Origin: JBBRHH01 sp038222915
GTDB taxonomy: Bacteria; Planctomycetota; Phycisphaerae; Tepidisphaerales; Tepidisphaeraceae
Assembly: GCA_038222915.1 (NCBI GenBank)
Contig: JBBRHH010000029.1
Coordinates: 1 to 21,800 of the forward strand
Length of the DNA stretch: 21,800 nt
Direction: 5' to 3'
Positions 12,428-19,518 of this stretch are shown piece after piece. Numbering within the stretch: the first letter of the stretch is position 1; the number at the start of each line of letters is the position of its first letter. The notes under the pieces are model-generated. The model did no database searches and had not been told where the DNA came from. It saw only the letters and a program-made list of their open reading frames with translations. Made by a program: the position numbers and the translations under genes.

Positions 12428-15400
12428 TTAATGGAAGTCGCGGGAGTGGAATTGGTAGCCTGTGAGGAGGGAGCTGAGGTCGGTGAGGCGCTTGGCCATG
12501 ATGTGGATGACTTCGCCCTGGCATTCGAGGATGCCTTCGGCCTGGAGGAGAGCGGCGTGTCGGGCGGCGGGGCGGTAGCGATCGTAAATATCGGGGCGGA
12601 GGATGAGATTGGCGATGCCGGTTTCGTCTTCGAGGGTTTCGAAGACGATGCCGGAGGCGGTGCCGGGACGTTGGCGGACGAGGACGAGGCCGGCAACGCT
12701 GACCCAATCTCCATGCTTCATTTTGCGAAGCTGGGTGGCGGGGATGATTTTTTTCTGGGTGAAATAGTTTCGCAGGAGGGCGAGGGGATGGTTTTTGAGG
12801 GAGAGGCCGACGGTGGAGTAGTCGGTCATGATTTCCTGGCCTTCGGGCATTGTGGGAAGTGCTGAGTTGTCAGGAAGTGCTGAGTGCTGAGTGCTGAGCG
12901 CTGAGTTTGGGAGTAGGTCGAAGAGGGGGGCGGATTCGTCGCTTAGGGAGAGGACTTCCCAGAGGGCCTGGCGGCGGGTGAGGTTTAGGGAGGTGAAGGT
13001 GTCTGCTTCGGCGAGCAGGCGCAGGGCGGAGACGGGGAGGGCGGTGGCGCGGTGGAAGTGGGGGATGGAGGTGAAGGGGCCGGCGCGGCGCGCTTCGGTG
13101 ATGCGCTGGGCGTGCAGGGATTTGAAATGTTTGATGATACGGAGGCCGAGGCGCAGGGGTGGGTGGGGGTTTTTGGTGTCGGTTTTTTCTTCGAGCGTGC
13201 AATCCCATTGGCTGTGATTGACGTCGGCGGGGCGTGCTTCGACGCCGTGCTCGCGGGCGTCGCGGACGATTTGGGCGGGTGCGTAAAAGCCCATGGGCTG
13301 GCTGTTGATCAAGGCGGCCGCGAAGGGGGCGGGGTGGTAGTGTTTCAGCCAGCAGGAGACGTAGACGAGAATGGCGAACGAGGCGGCGTGGCTTTCGGGG
13401 AAGCCGTATTCGCCGAAGCCGCGGATCTGGTTGAAACATTGCTCGGCGAATTCGGGGGTGTAGCCTTTGGCGAGCATGCCGCTGACGATCTTTTCGTGGA
13501 ATTGATCGATTCCCGCGCTGCGTTTCCAGGCGGCCATGGCGCGGCGGAGGCGGTCGGCTTCTTCGGCGCTGAAACCGGCGGCGACCATGACGATGCGCAT
13601 GGCTTGTTCCTGGAAGAGGGGGACGCCGAGGGTTTTTTCGAGGACTTCGCGGAGGGCTTCGCTGGGATAGGAGACGGGTTCTTCGCCGTTGCGGCGGCGG
13701 AGGTAGGGGTGGACCATGTCGCCCTGGATTGGGCCAGGGCGGACGATGGCGACTTCGATGACCAAGTCATAAAACTTTCTAGGCTTCAATCGCGGTAGCA
13801 TGGACATTTGAGCGCGAGATTCGATTTGGAAAACGCCGATGGTGTCGGCCTTGCAGATCATGTCGTAGACGGAGGGGTCTTCGGGGGGGACTGTGTGGAG
13901 CTCCAGAGGAGAGCGACGAAGCGACGAAGCGACGAAGCGACGAAGGGGAAGAGAATTCACACATCCGTCTTTCTCTCCAAGCCTCGGATCAGGCCTTGGA
14001 GAACCCGATCCGTTTCCTCCAGCAGATCGCAAAGGGTCTGGTTGGGGGGCATCATTCTTGATTCCCTCGCAATTTCGGTTTGTGTCATTAGTTCCGCCAG
14101 CGACCCCCGCGATATTCTGAGGAATTTCAGATAATCCGCACGGCTCTGCCGGGCGTGTCCCTCTGCGATGTTGGATGGAATGGAAATGGCTGCCCGGCGC
14201 ATCTGATTGGTCAGGCCGAAACGCTCCTCGGCCGGCATAGCTCGTGTTGCCAGATAAACAGCTTTTGCCAACTCTTTCCCTTTCTGCCACGCAATCAGGT
14301 CCCGAAATGTTCTCACGATTGCCATTGTGTTCTCCGTGAAAATCTTCCCCTTCGTCGCTCTGTCGCTTCGTCGCTTCGTCGCTATTCAACCTATTTACCA
14401 ATTTCAGCGCCTTTGAAATACATGTGAGCATTCCGAGGGCGAGGGCGTCTACCTTTAATATTCCGAGTTTGTCGATGTCGTCTTTGTCCCATTCGATGAC
14501 TGTGCGGTCTGGCATGGCGGCGTTTTCTATGGGGACCATTTCGCAGAGGGGGCCGCGGGTCATGACCATGCCGCCTACGTGCTGGCTGAGGTGGCGGGGA
14601 AAGCCGAGAAGCTCGGTGGTGAGGGAGATGACTTGTTTTACGGTGCGATCGTGTGGATCGAGGCCGACTTCTTGGAGTTGGGATTCGGTGAGCGTGCCGC
14701 GGTGCCACCAGTCGAGACGCCTGGCCATCTGGTCGACGGTGTCGAGGCTGAGGCCCAGTGCCTTGCCTACGTCACGGACGGCGGATCGGCCACGATAGGT
14801 GATGACTTCGGCGGTCATGCCGGCGCGTTCGCGGCCGTATTTGTTGTAGACGTATTGGATGACTTCTTCGCGGCGCTCGTGCTCGAAGTCGACGTCGATG
14901 TCGGGGGGCTCATTGCGGGCGGCGCTCATGAAGCGTTCGAAAAGAACATCAATGAGCTCCGGACTCACGCTGGTGATGGCGAGGCAATAACAGACGACAG
15001 AGTTGGCGGCCGAGCCGCGGCCCTGGCAGAGGATGTCGCGGGAGCGGGCGAATTTTACGATGTCGTAGACGGTCAGGAAGTAGGCCTCGAACTTGAGTTG
15101 CTCGATGAGTTTTAACTCGTGTTCGATCTGGCGGCGTACTTTGTCGGGAATGCCGTTGGGGTAGCGATCGGCAGCGCCGGCCCAGGTGAGGTGGTGGAGA
15201 TATTGGAGGGAGGTGAGGCCGGGCGGGGCAAGCTCGACGGGGTATTCGTATTGGAGCTCGTTGAGGGAGAAGGTGCATTGTGCGGCGATGTCGAGGCCGT
15301 GCTGGATGGCGGCGGGGTGGTCGATGAAGAGGCGGTGCATCTGGTCGGGAGGCTTCAGATAGCGTTCGCCGTTGGGGAAGAGGCGGTAACCACCTTCCTG

Positions 15401-16078
15401 AATTGTGCAACCGTAGCGAACGCAGGTAAGCAGGTCCTGGAGCGGGCGGCGGGATGGGTCGTGGTAGTGAACGTGATTGGTGGCGAGGAGGGGGATGCTG
15501 GATTTTCGGGCGAGGGATTGCATGCGGCGGATGTGGGTGGAATCGTCTGCGCCGTAGAGGCAACTGGCGGCGAGCGACAGGCTGTCGCCCAGGGCTTCGC
15601 GGAGGAGGTTTAAGGGTCGGGGGTCGGATTTTGGAGTTGCGACGACTGCGGCGAGGAGGCCTGTGTTGTTTTCGAGTAGATCATTCAAGGTGAGGTGGCA
15701 TTGGGCTTTTTCGGCGCGGCGCTTGCCGGTGGTGAGGAGGCGGCAGAGACGGGCGTAGGCGAGGCGATCGGTGGGCCAGACGAGGACGTCGGGTGCGTCG
15801 GTGAAACGGAGGCGGCAGCCGACGATGAGTTTTAAGCCGGTTTGTTTGGCAGCAACGTGGGCGCGGACCACGCCTGCGAGGGTGTTGAGATCGGTGATGG
15901 CGAGGGCGCGGTAGCCGAGGTTAGCGGCCTGGAAGACGAGTTCGTCGGGGTGGGAGGCTCCGCGGAGGAAGGAGAAGTTGGTGGTGACGTCGAGCTCGGC
16001 GTAGGGGGCCTCGGCCGGGGCTGTTGGCTGCGGGGCGTCGGGGATGGGGCGAAGTTTTGGATTTGGGTATTCGGGCAT
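12428..16078 (-). CDS. dnaE2: error-prone DNA polymerase DnaE2, interrupted in frame by a four-helix-bundle element
   Basis: The protein has 1216 residues from ATG 16078, 2 nt after the imuB stop. The PHP domain starts at YAELDVTTNFSFLRGASHP, the palm carries D393 and D395 in PPDIDVDF and a third Asp (D544) in KVDALALGML, and fingers begin TVPPEDPSVYDMI. It ends with an OB-fold (GDWVSVAGLVLVRQRPGTAS) and the family's SRDFH tail. DnaE2 performs translesion synthesis with ImuA and ImuB. The usual length is about 1050-1080; the excess is an insert at residues 566 to about 723, specified by a 472-bp inverted-repeat element, which leaves the frame open. It lies between the palm and the fingers, so activity is uncertain. 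A second small insert (residues about 1057-1075) comes from CTCAGCA heptamers. Confidence 0.9.
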   Translation of the reverse strand: MPEYPNPKLRPIPDAPQPTAPAEAPYAELDVTTNFSFLRGASHPDELVFQAANLGYRALAITDLNTLAGVVRAHVAAKQTGLKLIVGCRLRFTDAPDVLVWPTDRLAYARLCRLLTTGKRRAEKAQCHLTLNDLLENNTGLLAAVVATPKSDPRPLNLLREALGDSLSLAASCLYGADDSTHIRRMQSLARKSSIPLLATNHVHYHDPSRRPLQDLLTCVRYGCTIQEGGYRLFPNGERYLKPPDQMHRLFIDHPAAIQHGLDIAAQCTFSLNELQYEYPVELAPPGLTSLQYLHHLTWAGAADRYPNGIPDKVRRQIEHELKLIEQLKFEAYFLTVYDIVKFARSRDILCQGRGSAANSVVCYCLAITSVSPELIDVLFERFMSAARNEPPDIDVDFEHERREEVIQYVYNKYGRERAGMTAEVITYRGRSAVRDVGKALGLSLDTVDQMARRLDWWHRGTLTESQLQEVGLDPHDRTVKQVISLTTELLGFPRHLSQHVGGMVMTRGPLCEMVPIENAAMPDRTVIEWDKDDIDKLGILKVDALALGMLTCISKALKLVNRLNSDEATKRQSDEGEDFHGEHNGNRENISGPDCVAERERVGKSCLSGNTSYAGRGAFRPDQSDAPGSHFHSIQHRRGTRPAEPCGLSEIPQNIAGVAGGTNDTNRNCEGIKNDAPQPDPLRSAGGNGSGSPRPDPRLGEKDGCVNSLPLRRFVASSLRRSPLELHTVPPEDPSVYDMICKADTIGVFQIESRAQMSMLPRLKPRKFYDLVIEVAIVRPGPIQGDMVHPYLRRRNGEEPVSYPSEALREVLEKTLGVPLFQEQAMRIVMVAAGFSAEEADRLRRAMAAWKRSAGIDQFHEKIVSGMLAKGYTPEFAEQCFNQIRGFGEYGFPESHAASFAILVYVSCWLKHYHPAPFAAALINSQPMGFYAPAQIVRDAREHGVEARPADVNHSQWDCTLEEKTDTKNPHPPLRLGLRIIKHFKSLHAQRITEARRAGPFTSIPHFHRATALPVSALRLLAEADTFTSLNLTRRQALWEVLSLSDESAPLFDLLPNSALSTQHSALPDNSALPTMPEGQEIMTDYSTVGLSLKNHPLALLRNYFTQKKIIPATQLRKMKHGDWVSVAGLVLVRQRPGTASGIVFETLEDETGIANLILRPDIYDRYRPAARHAALLQAEGILECQGEVIHIMAKRLTDLSSLLTGYQFHSRDFH
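12854..12907. repeat. CTCAGCA heptamer repeat inside dnaE2
   Basis: On the dnaE2 coding strand the heptamer CTCAGCA (top strand AGTGCTG) is repeated about five times, imperfectly. It is read as NSALSTQHSALP, with a second short SALP copy. The same unit recurs in imuB at 16659-16690. It sits in a linker before the polymerase C-terminal part and keeps the frame. Confidence 0.7.
13912..13952. repeat. terminal inverted repeat, distal end of the element
   Basis: Four AGCGACGA octamers followed by AGGGGAAGA. It is the reverse complement of 14343-14383 with two adjacent mismatches. In the dnaE2 transcript the two arms could form a stem of about 41 bp. Confidence 0.9.
13957..14325 (-). CDS. four-helix-bundle protein (S23/23S rRNA intervening-sequence family)
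   Basis: The 122-residue protein begins MAIVRTFRDLIAWQKGKELA and contains FGLTNQMRRAAISIPSNIAE and a YLKFLRISRGSLAELMTQ helix, all typical of the TIGR02436-type four-helix-bundle family that includes proteins encoded in 23S rRNA intervening sequences and the Avd accessory protein of diversity-generating retroelements. A good Shine-Dalgarno (GGAG, 6 nt upstream) suggests it is translated on its own. It lies wholly between the inverted repeats, on the dnaE2 strand but in a different frame, so both proteins use the same bases. No reverse transcriptase or variable repeat is present, which argues against a retroelement role. Its biochemical function is not known. Confidence 0.88.
   Translation of the reverse strand: MAIVRTFRDLIAWQKGKELAKAVYLATRAMPAEERFGLTNQMRRAAISIPSNIAEGHARQSRADYLKFLRISRGSLAELMTQTEIARESRMMPPNQTLCDLLEETDRVLQGLIRGLERKTDV
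14343..14383. repeat. terminal inverted repeat, proximal end of the element
   Basis: This is the inverted partner of 13912-13952 (39 of 41 positions). On the dnaE2 coding strand it starts exactly at a codon boundary and reads SDEATKRQSDEG. Confidence 0.9.
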
Positions 16079-16080
16079 GG

Positions 16081-17703
16081 CTATTCGAACATTCCGTGCA
16101 GGTACCATTTGCCGGTCTGGGTGACGCGGAACATCCAGAAGCGGTTTCCTTCGGGGTCTTCGACGTCGAAGTAGTCGCGGGTTTTGTTGTGGGCATCCCA
16201 CCATTGGCCGGCGATGCGTTCAGGGCCGGAGGCGTGGGAGACGTGGTGGAGATTTCCCTTGTGGTTGAAAGCGATGGGGCGGCCTTCGCAGTCGTTGGAG
16301 GGGGAGACGATGACGCGTAATTCGACGGGCATGGGGAGGAGTTGGAGAGGCCGGGAGATGGGGGCGGAAAATTTTTCTTCCTCCACTTTCTTTTTGGGCT
16401 TTTTCGTTTTTTCTTTTGGCGATTCGCTGGTGGTGTTGTTTCCTGTCCAGGCGTGTTCAGGGATGTAGGATTCGACGAGCTGGGGGCAGGTGATGGCTTC
16501 GGGGCCGAGGCGGACCTGGAGGCGCTCGATGAGATGGGTGAGCTCGATTTCGCCGGCGTGATGATCCTGGTTCATCAGGGCGATCTGGTCGTCGGTGATT
16601 TCTTCGAAGAGGGGGACGCTGAGGTGGAGGCCGATGAAGCCGTCGGGGGAAAATTCGGGGAGTGATGAGTGCTGCGTGCTGAGTGCTGAGATCATTCGTT
16701 TCTTCCTGCCTTTTCCTTGAATCTTCAGACCGTTTAGTTGCACTTCTTCTATGGCGCAGCGGAGGAGGTTGAAGAGGTTGTTGGCGTCGCGGGAGGGGCG
16801 GGAGAGGAGGATGGTTTTTTCGAGGGGCTGGGCGTGGGGGCGGATGAAGCGTGCGTCGAGGCGGCGCGCGCCGACGCCGCGTTTGCGGAGTTGGAGGATG
16901 ATGAGGCGCAGGAGATCCTGGAAGACGGCCCAGATGGTTTCGAGCGATTCGATGACCCCTTCGAAATCCATACCGGCGTGGATGGGTTCTTCGTGGAGGA
17001 GGGAGATGAGCGGTTCGGGGGCGCGGTCGAGGAGTTGATCGAGGCGGAGGAGGAGTTGTGGGCCGAAGCGGGCGGGGAGGAGATCGCGCGGAAGCTTGAG
17101 GAGCTGGCCGATGGTTTCGAGGCCGAGGTGGCGGAGGGATTGGGCGAGTTCTTCGTCGATACGCAAGGCGCGGGCTGACAGGGGGGCGAGGATTTGCGGG
17201 AGTTGGTCGGAGGCGATGATGCTGTGGTTTTGGCCGGCGAAGGCGATGGCCCAGGCCGCGCCGGGGGTGGGCGCGATGGCGAGGCGGGTGGTGAGGTGAA
17301 GGGAATGGAGGGCATTGGCGACGCGGGCGATGAGGGTTTGCAGGGTGCCGTAGAGGCGTTCACAGCCGGTGACGTCGATGAAGAGGTGGCAGGGGCGGCC
17401 GCCGCGGGATTCGACGATGGGGCTGAAGCGCATCATCCATTTTCCGAGTGCTTCCAAGGCCCGCGCATCGCGATCGGGTTCGTAGGGTGCGGGTGTGAGG
17501 TCGGGGCAGAGGGCGCGGGCTTCGGCGAGGGTCATGCCGGCGCGGATGGCGTGGTCGGCGGCTTCTTCGGAAGCGCCGATGACCATCTGGCGGGTGGCGG
17601 TGGATTCGATGAGTGCGATGGGTTTATGCCGATAGGCCGGCTGTTTGCGGCGAAGCCGATCGATCGACCAGTGGGGCAACAGCACGCACATGATTTGTTT
17701 CAC
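16081..17703 (-). CDS. imuB: ImuB, inactive Y-family polymerase-like mutasome protein
   Basis: The 540-residue protein starts at GTG 17703 with GGAG 8 nt upstream and the family opening CVLLPHWSIDRLRRKQ. The acidic residues needed for catalysis in active Y-family polymerases are absent: the first motif reads LLPHW and the second FIDVTGCERLYG instead of a DE pair, as expected for ImuB. Helix-hairpin-helix and little-finger regions follow. RPLQLLPMPVE near residue 455 is in the place of the clamp-binding motif, and the C-terminal domain ends DYFDVEDPEGNRFWMFR. ImuB bridges ImuA, DnaE2 and the sliding clamp in damage-induced mutagenesis. It overlaps imuA by 80 nt. A short CTCAGCA-repeat insert lies near residue 340 and a Lys/Glu-rich linker near residue 440. 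Confidence 0.9.
   Translation of the reverse strand: MKQIMCVLLPHWSIDRLRRKQPAYRHKPIALIESTATRQMVIGASEEAADHAIRAGMTLAEARALCPDLTPAPYEPDRDARALEALGKWMMRFSPIVESRGGRPCHLFIDVTGCERLYGTLQTLIARVANALHSLHLTTRLAIAPTPGAAWAIAFAGQNHSIIASDQLPQILAPLSARALRIDEELAQSLRHLGLETIGQLLKLPRDLLPARFGPQLLLRLDQLLDRAPEPLISLLHEEPIHAGMDFEGVIESLETIWAVFQDLLRLIILQLRKRGVGARRLDARFIRPHAQPLEKTILLSRPSRDANNLFNLLRCAIEEVQLNGLKIQGKGRKKRMISALSTQHSSLPEFSPDGFIGLHLSVPLFEEITDDQIALMNQDHHAGEIELTHLIERLQVRLGPEAITCPQLVESYIPEHAWTGNNTTSESPKEKTKKPKKKVEEEKFSAPISRPLQLLPMPVELRVIVSPSNDCEGRPIAFNHKGNLHHVSHASGPERIAGQWWDAHNKTRDYFDVEDPEGNRFWMFRVTQTGKWYLHGMFE
16659..16690. repeat. CTCAGCA heptamer repeat inside imuB
   Basis: About four imperfect CTCAGCA units on the imuB strand are read in frame as ISALSTQHSSLP. 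The same repeat family is found in dnaE2 at 12854-12907. It sits in a variable loop after a GRKKR stretch. Confidence 0.65.
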
Positions 17704-18409
17704 GGCTCATCTCCAGAAGGATGGTTTTGTTGAGTTGCCCTCCGTGGCCATGAATGAGTTGGACGTTCCATCGTTGCACGGTTTTGGTTCCCCGTGCGGG
17801 AGTGACGAGCCAGCGTGTGGCGGCGGCGTAGTTTGTGGAGGCGGGGCCGAGCGGCCGCAGGAGAATGCCTGCGCCGCCGCCGGACTCGGCGGCGAGCTGG
17901 AGGCGGCGGGCCTGGATGCGGGAGAGGTGGGAGACGGCGGCGACGGTTGCGCCGACGCCCTTGCAGCGCAGGCTTTCTGCGATGGCCCAGATGAGATCGG
18001 CGGGGGTTTTGGGTTGGAGAATGAAGAGGCGGTTTAGTGGGACGCCCGCGGCGGCGAGAGCGGGGGGGTAGAGTTGGTGGGTGGGATCGCACCAGACGAT
18101 GGGAGAGGTGATTTGGAGGTTAGGGGTTGGGGCGGGTAATTTTAAAGTAGTGGGATTTGTGGATAGGGGATCATCGGAGGTGGATGCGGCCTGGGCGAGG
18201 AGGAGGGCAACGGAGAATGCCTGATGATGGGAGGATTCGCAAAGGAGTTCATGGACGGCACCGCGGGCGAAGCCGCCGAGGGGGGCGAGCTGGTCGAGCT
18301 CGGGGAGGCGTGTGGCGAAGGCGTTGCCCTGCCCGGCTTTGAGCTGGGAAAGACCCAAGTGCTGTAGTCGTCCGCGATGAGAGGTGATGAATTGCATGAC
18401 TTCGGCCAT
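17624..18409 (-). CDS. imuA: ImuA, RecA-like mutasome accessory protein
   Basis: The 261-residue protein starts at ATG 18409. The block LPELDQLAPLGGFARGAVHE near residues 35-54 matches the ImuA/SulA-like RecA-fold opening, followed by HHQAFSVALLLAQAA and the WCDPTHQLYPPAL-AAAGVPLNRLF strand pair. ImuA works with ImuB and DnaE2 in translesion synthesis, probably on the RecA filament. It is first in the cassette, and its end overlaps the imuB start by 80 nt, so translation is coupled. A CTATA-N8-TATAG dyad sits just before the start codon and may be an SOS operator. Confidence 0.85.
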   Translation of the reverse strand: MAEVMQFITSHRGRLQHLGLSQLKAGQGNAFATRLPELDQLAPLGGFARGAVHELLCESSHHQAFSVALLLAQAASTSDDPLSTNPTTLKLPAPTPNLQITSPIVWCDPTHQLYPPALAAAGVPLNRLFILQPKTPADLIWAIAESLRCKGVGATVAAVSHLSRIQARRLQLAAESGGGAGILLRPLGPASTNYAAATRWLVTPARGTKTVQRWNVQLIHGHGGQLNKTILLEMSRETNHVRAVAPLVDRSASPQTAGLSA

Positions 18410-18415
18410 GGTTGG

Positions 18416-18433
18416 CTATATGTTAGGGTATAG
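18416..18433 (-). promoter_or_regulatory. CTATA-N8-TATAG dyad before imuA, candidate SOS operator
   Basis: A perfect 5-bp inverted repeat with an 8-bp spacer lies 6 nt upstream of the imuA start. The spacing resembles the 8-bp gap of E. coli LexA sites (CTGT-N8-ACAG), but the half-sites differ. imuA-imuB-dnaE2 cassettes are usually LexA-controlled, which makes the position suggestive; the LexA motif of this organism is unknown. Confidence 0.35.
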
Positions 18434-18487
18434 CTGTTGGGAGGCGCGAGAGTCAATTGAAAGGCGGGTGGATTAGTTTGGGATGGA

Positions 18488-18786
18488 TTAAACGGAGGAT
18501 TTTGGGGTGGGAATCAGGATTGGCGGTGGCCGGCGAAACCCCAATAACGAATATGCCGATGCATGCCCGATTCGCATCCTGAAAAAAATGCCTTGCGCGT
18601 GCCGGGCGCGAACGACTTCCTCGGCACTGAGATCGTCATTGCCAATCTCATAGTCACCGCTCTCGATATCGATGATGATGAAATTTCCAACACGTTGAGG
18701 CATCACCTTTCTCGGATCTGGGTGTGGTAAATTTCCTTGGCAACTTCGGCGATTCGCTCGGTTGTATACGGGGTCTCCACCATCAT
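18488..18786 (-). pseudogene. small gene of unknown function, split by a frameshift
   Basis: Two pieces in different frames look like one protein. From ATG 18786 comes MMVETPYTTERIAEVAKEIY and then HTQIRER, closing with TGA at 18705-18703. From the overlapping ATG 18703, 71 residues follow (MPQRVGNFIIIDIESGDYEI, then RMRIGHASAYSLLG). Small one-frame proteins of this type, common in planctomycetes and cyanobacteria by my recollection, join an 'EIYxxxIRxxV' helix directly to 'GxFxxIDxESGDYEI'. Restoring one G at AGGTGATG would give a continuous reading, so a single-base loss (or sequencing error) is likely. If both parts are translated, the TGATG overlap could couple them. Function is unknown. 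Confidence 0.55.
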
Positions 18787-18832
18787 GTTCCCATAATCTA
18801 ACACCATCGTACATACGCTATTTGTGTTGCCA

Positions 18833-18864
18833 TGCCTGCATGAAATGCCTACACTGCCTGCATG
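18833..18864 (+). promoter_or_regulatory. TGCCTGCATG repeats at the vapB start, candidate autoregulatory operator
   Basis: TGCCTGCATG occurs at 18833-18842 and 18855-18864 (22-nt spacing, about two helical turns), with a third TGCCT at 18846. The second copy runs into the vapB ATG. Antitoxins of this kind usually bind repeats at their own promoter. No Shine-Dalgarno is seen before ATG 18862. Confidence 0.35.
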
Positions 18865-19104
18865 CAATATACGCTCCGAAACATTCCACGTCGTCTGGAC
18901 CAGGCGCTTCGCCGGAAGGCGAAGGCCGAGGGTGTGAGTTTGAATGAGATCGCATTGACGGTTCTTGCGCAGGGTTTGGACGTGGAGGCTGAGCCTGTGG
19001 TTTATCGTGATCTGGAGAACATTGCCGGGTCCTGGATAGGCGATCCCGAAACAGAACGAACCCTTGCCGAGCAGGATCAGATCGATCCGGAAATGTGGAA
19101 ATGA
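18862..19104 (+). CDS. vapB: VapB/FitA-type ribbon-helix-helix antitoxin
   Basis: The 80-residue protein has an N-terminal ribbon-helix-helix domain: the strand MQYTLRNIP, then RRLDQALRRKAKAEGVSLNE and IALTVLAQGL. The C-terminal tail (DLENIAGSWIGDPETERTLA, ending DPEMW) is the part expected to wrap the toxin's PIN site. It overlaps the toxin gene by ATGA at 19101-19104, the usual antitoxin-first arrangement. It probably represses its own promoter as a complex with VapC. Confidence 0.88.
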   Translation: MQYTLRNIPRRLDQALRRKAKAEGVSLNEIALTVLAQGLDVEAEPVVYRDLENIAGSWIGDPETERTLAEQDQIDPEMWK

Positions 19105-19484
19105 ATCTTGCTTTGGATACCAATCGATATGTTGACCTCTGCAAAAATGTCCCGGAAGTTGTGCAGAGGGTGAGAGCCGCCCGGACAGTTGTGATTCCTT
19201 TTGTCGTTCTGGCGGAGCTTCGAGCCGGATTTCTTGCGGGGAAACGAGCCGCGGAAAACCAGAAGATCCTGACGAGCTTTCTCAATCAGCCGGGCGTGTC
19301 CGTGCTTCACGCCGACGATCAAACCACACATCATTACGCACAACTTTACGTGCAACTTCGCCAGCAGGGCACGCCGATTCCAACAAACGATCTGTGGATC
19401 GCATCGCTGATCGTCCAGCATGGCTTGCTGCTGTATGCGCGGGATGCACATTTCGATCATTTGCCGCAAGTCACACGCATCTAG
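19101..19484 (+). CDS. vapC: VapC-type PIN-domain ribonuclease toxin
   Basis: The 127-residue PIN-domain protein starts at ATG 19101 inside the antitoxin stop. The acidic active-site residues are present: Asp6 (LALDTNRYVDL), Glu39 (VVLAELRAGF), Asp97 (PTNDLWIAS) and Asp115/Asp119 (ARDAHFDHLP). VapC toxins are Mg-dependent RNases that cut tRNA or rRNA and are blocked by VapB. Length and all motifs are intact, so the pair looks functional. Confidence 0.9.
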   Translation: MNLALDTNRYVDLCKNVPEVVQRVRAARTVVIPFVVLAELRAGFLAGKRAAENQKILTSFLNQPGVSVLHADDQTTHHYAQLYVQLRQQGTPIPTNDLWIASLIVQHGLLLYARDAHFDHLPQVTRI

Positions 19485-19518
19485 GGTCTCGCGCGGTCCC
19501 AATCATCCCAATCAATTC

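Larger units (their letters stand above)
13912..14383 (-). mobile_element. 472-bp inverted-repeat element carrying a four-helix-bundle gene, inserted in dnaE2
   Basis: The element is bounded by near-identical 41-bp terminal inverted repeats (13912-13952 and 14343-14383, two mismatches) made of AGCGACGA octamers plus an AGGGGAAGA inner end. It holds one complete ORF (13957-14325) filling almost all the space. It interrupts dnaE2 at codon 566, yet the dnaE2 frame has no stop across it (SDEATKRQSDEG at one edge, LRRFVASSLRR at the other). The organisation recalls 23S rRNA intervening sequences, whose ends pair into a stem cut by RNase III. No transposase and no clear target duplication are visible, and 472 is not a multiple of three, so the true ends must differ by a base or two. 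Confidence 0.8.

Noticed and set aside
13052..13798. 248-aa plus-strand frame inside dnaE2
   Set aside because: Gly/Val/Asp-rich antisense of the polymerase fingers region; no independent signal.
13912..13950. CRISPR-like tandem repeats
   Set aside because: The octamers are contiguous without spacers and are mirrored at the other end of the element.
13957..14325. Avd protein of a diversity-generating retroelement
   Set aside because: It is the same fold family, but no reverse transcriptase, template repeat or variable repeat is nearby; the inverted-repeat setting fits an IVS-like element better.
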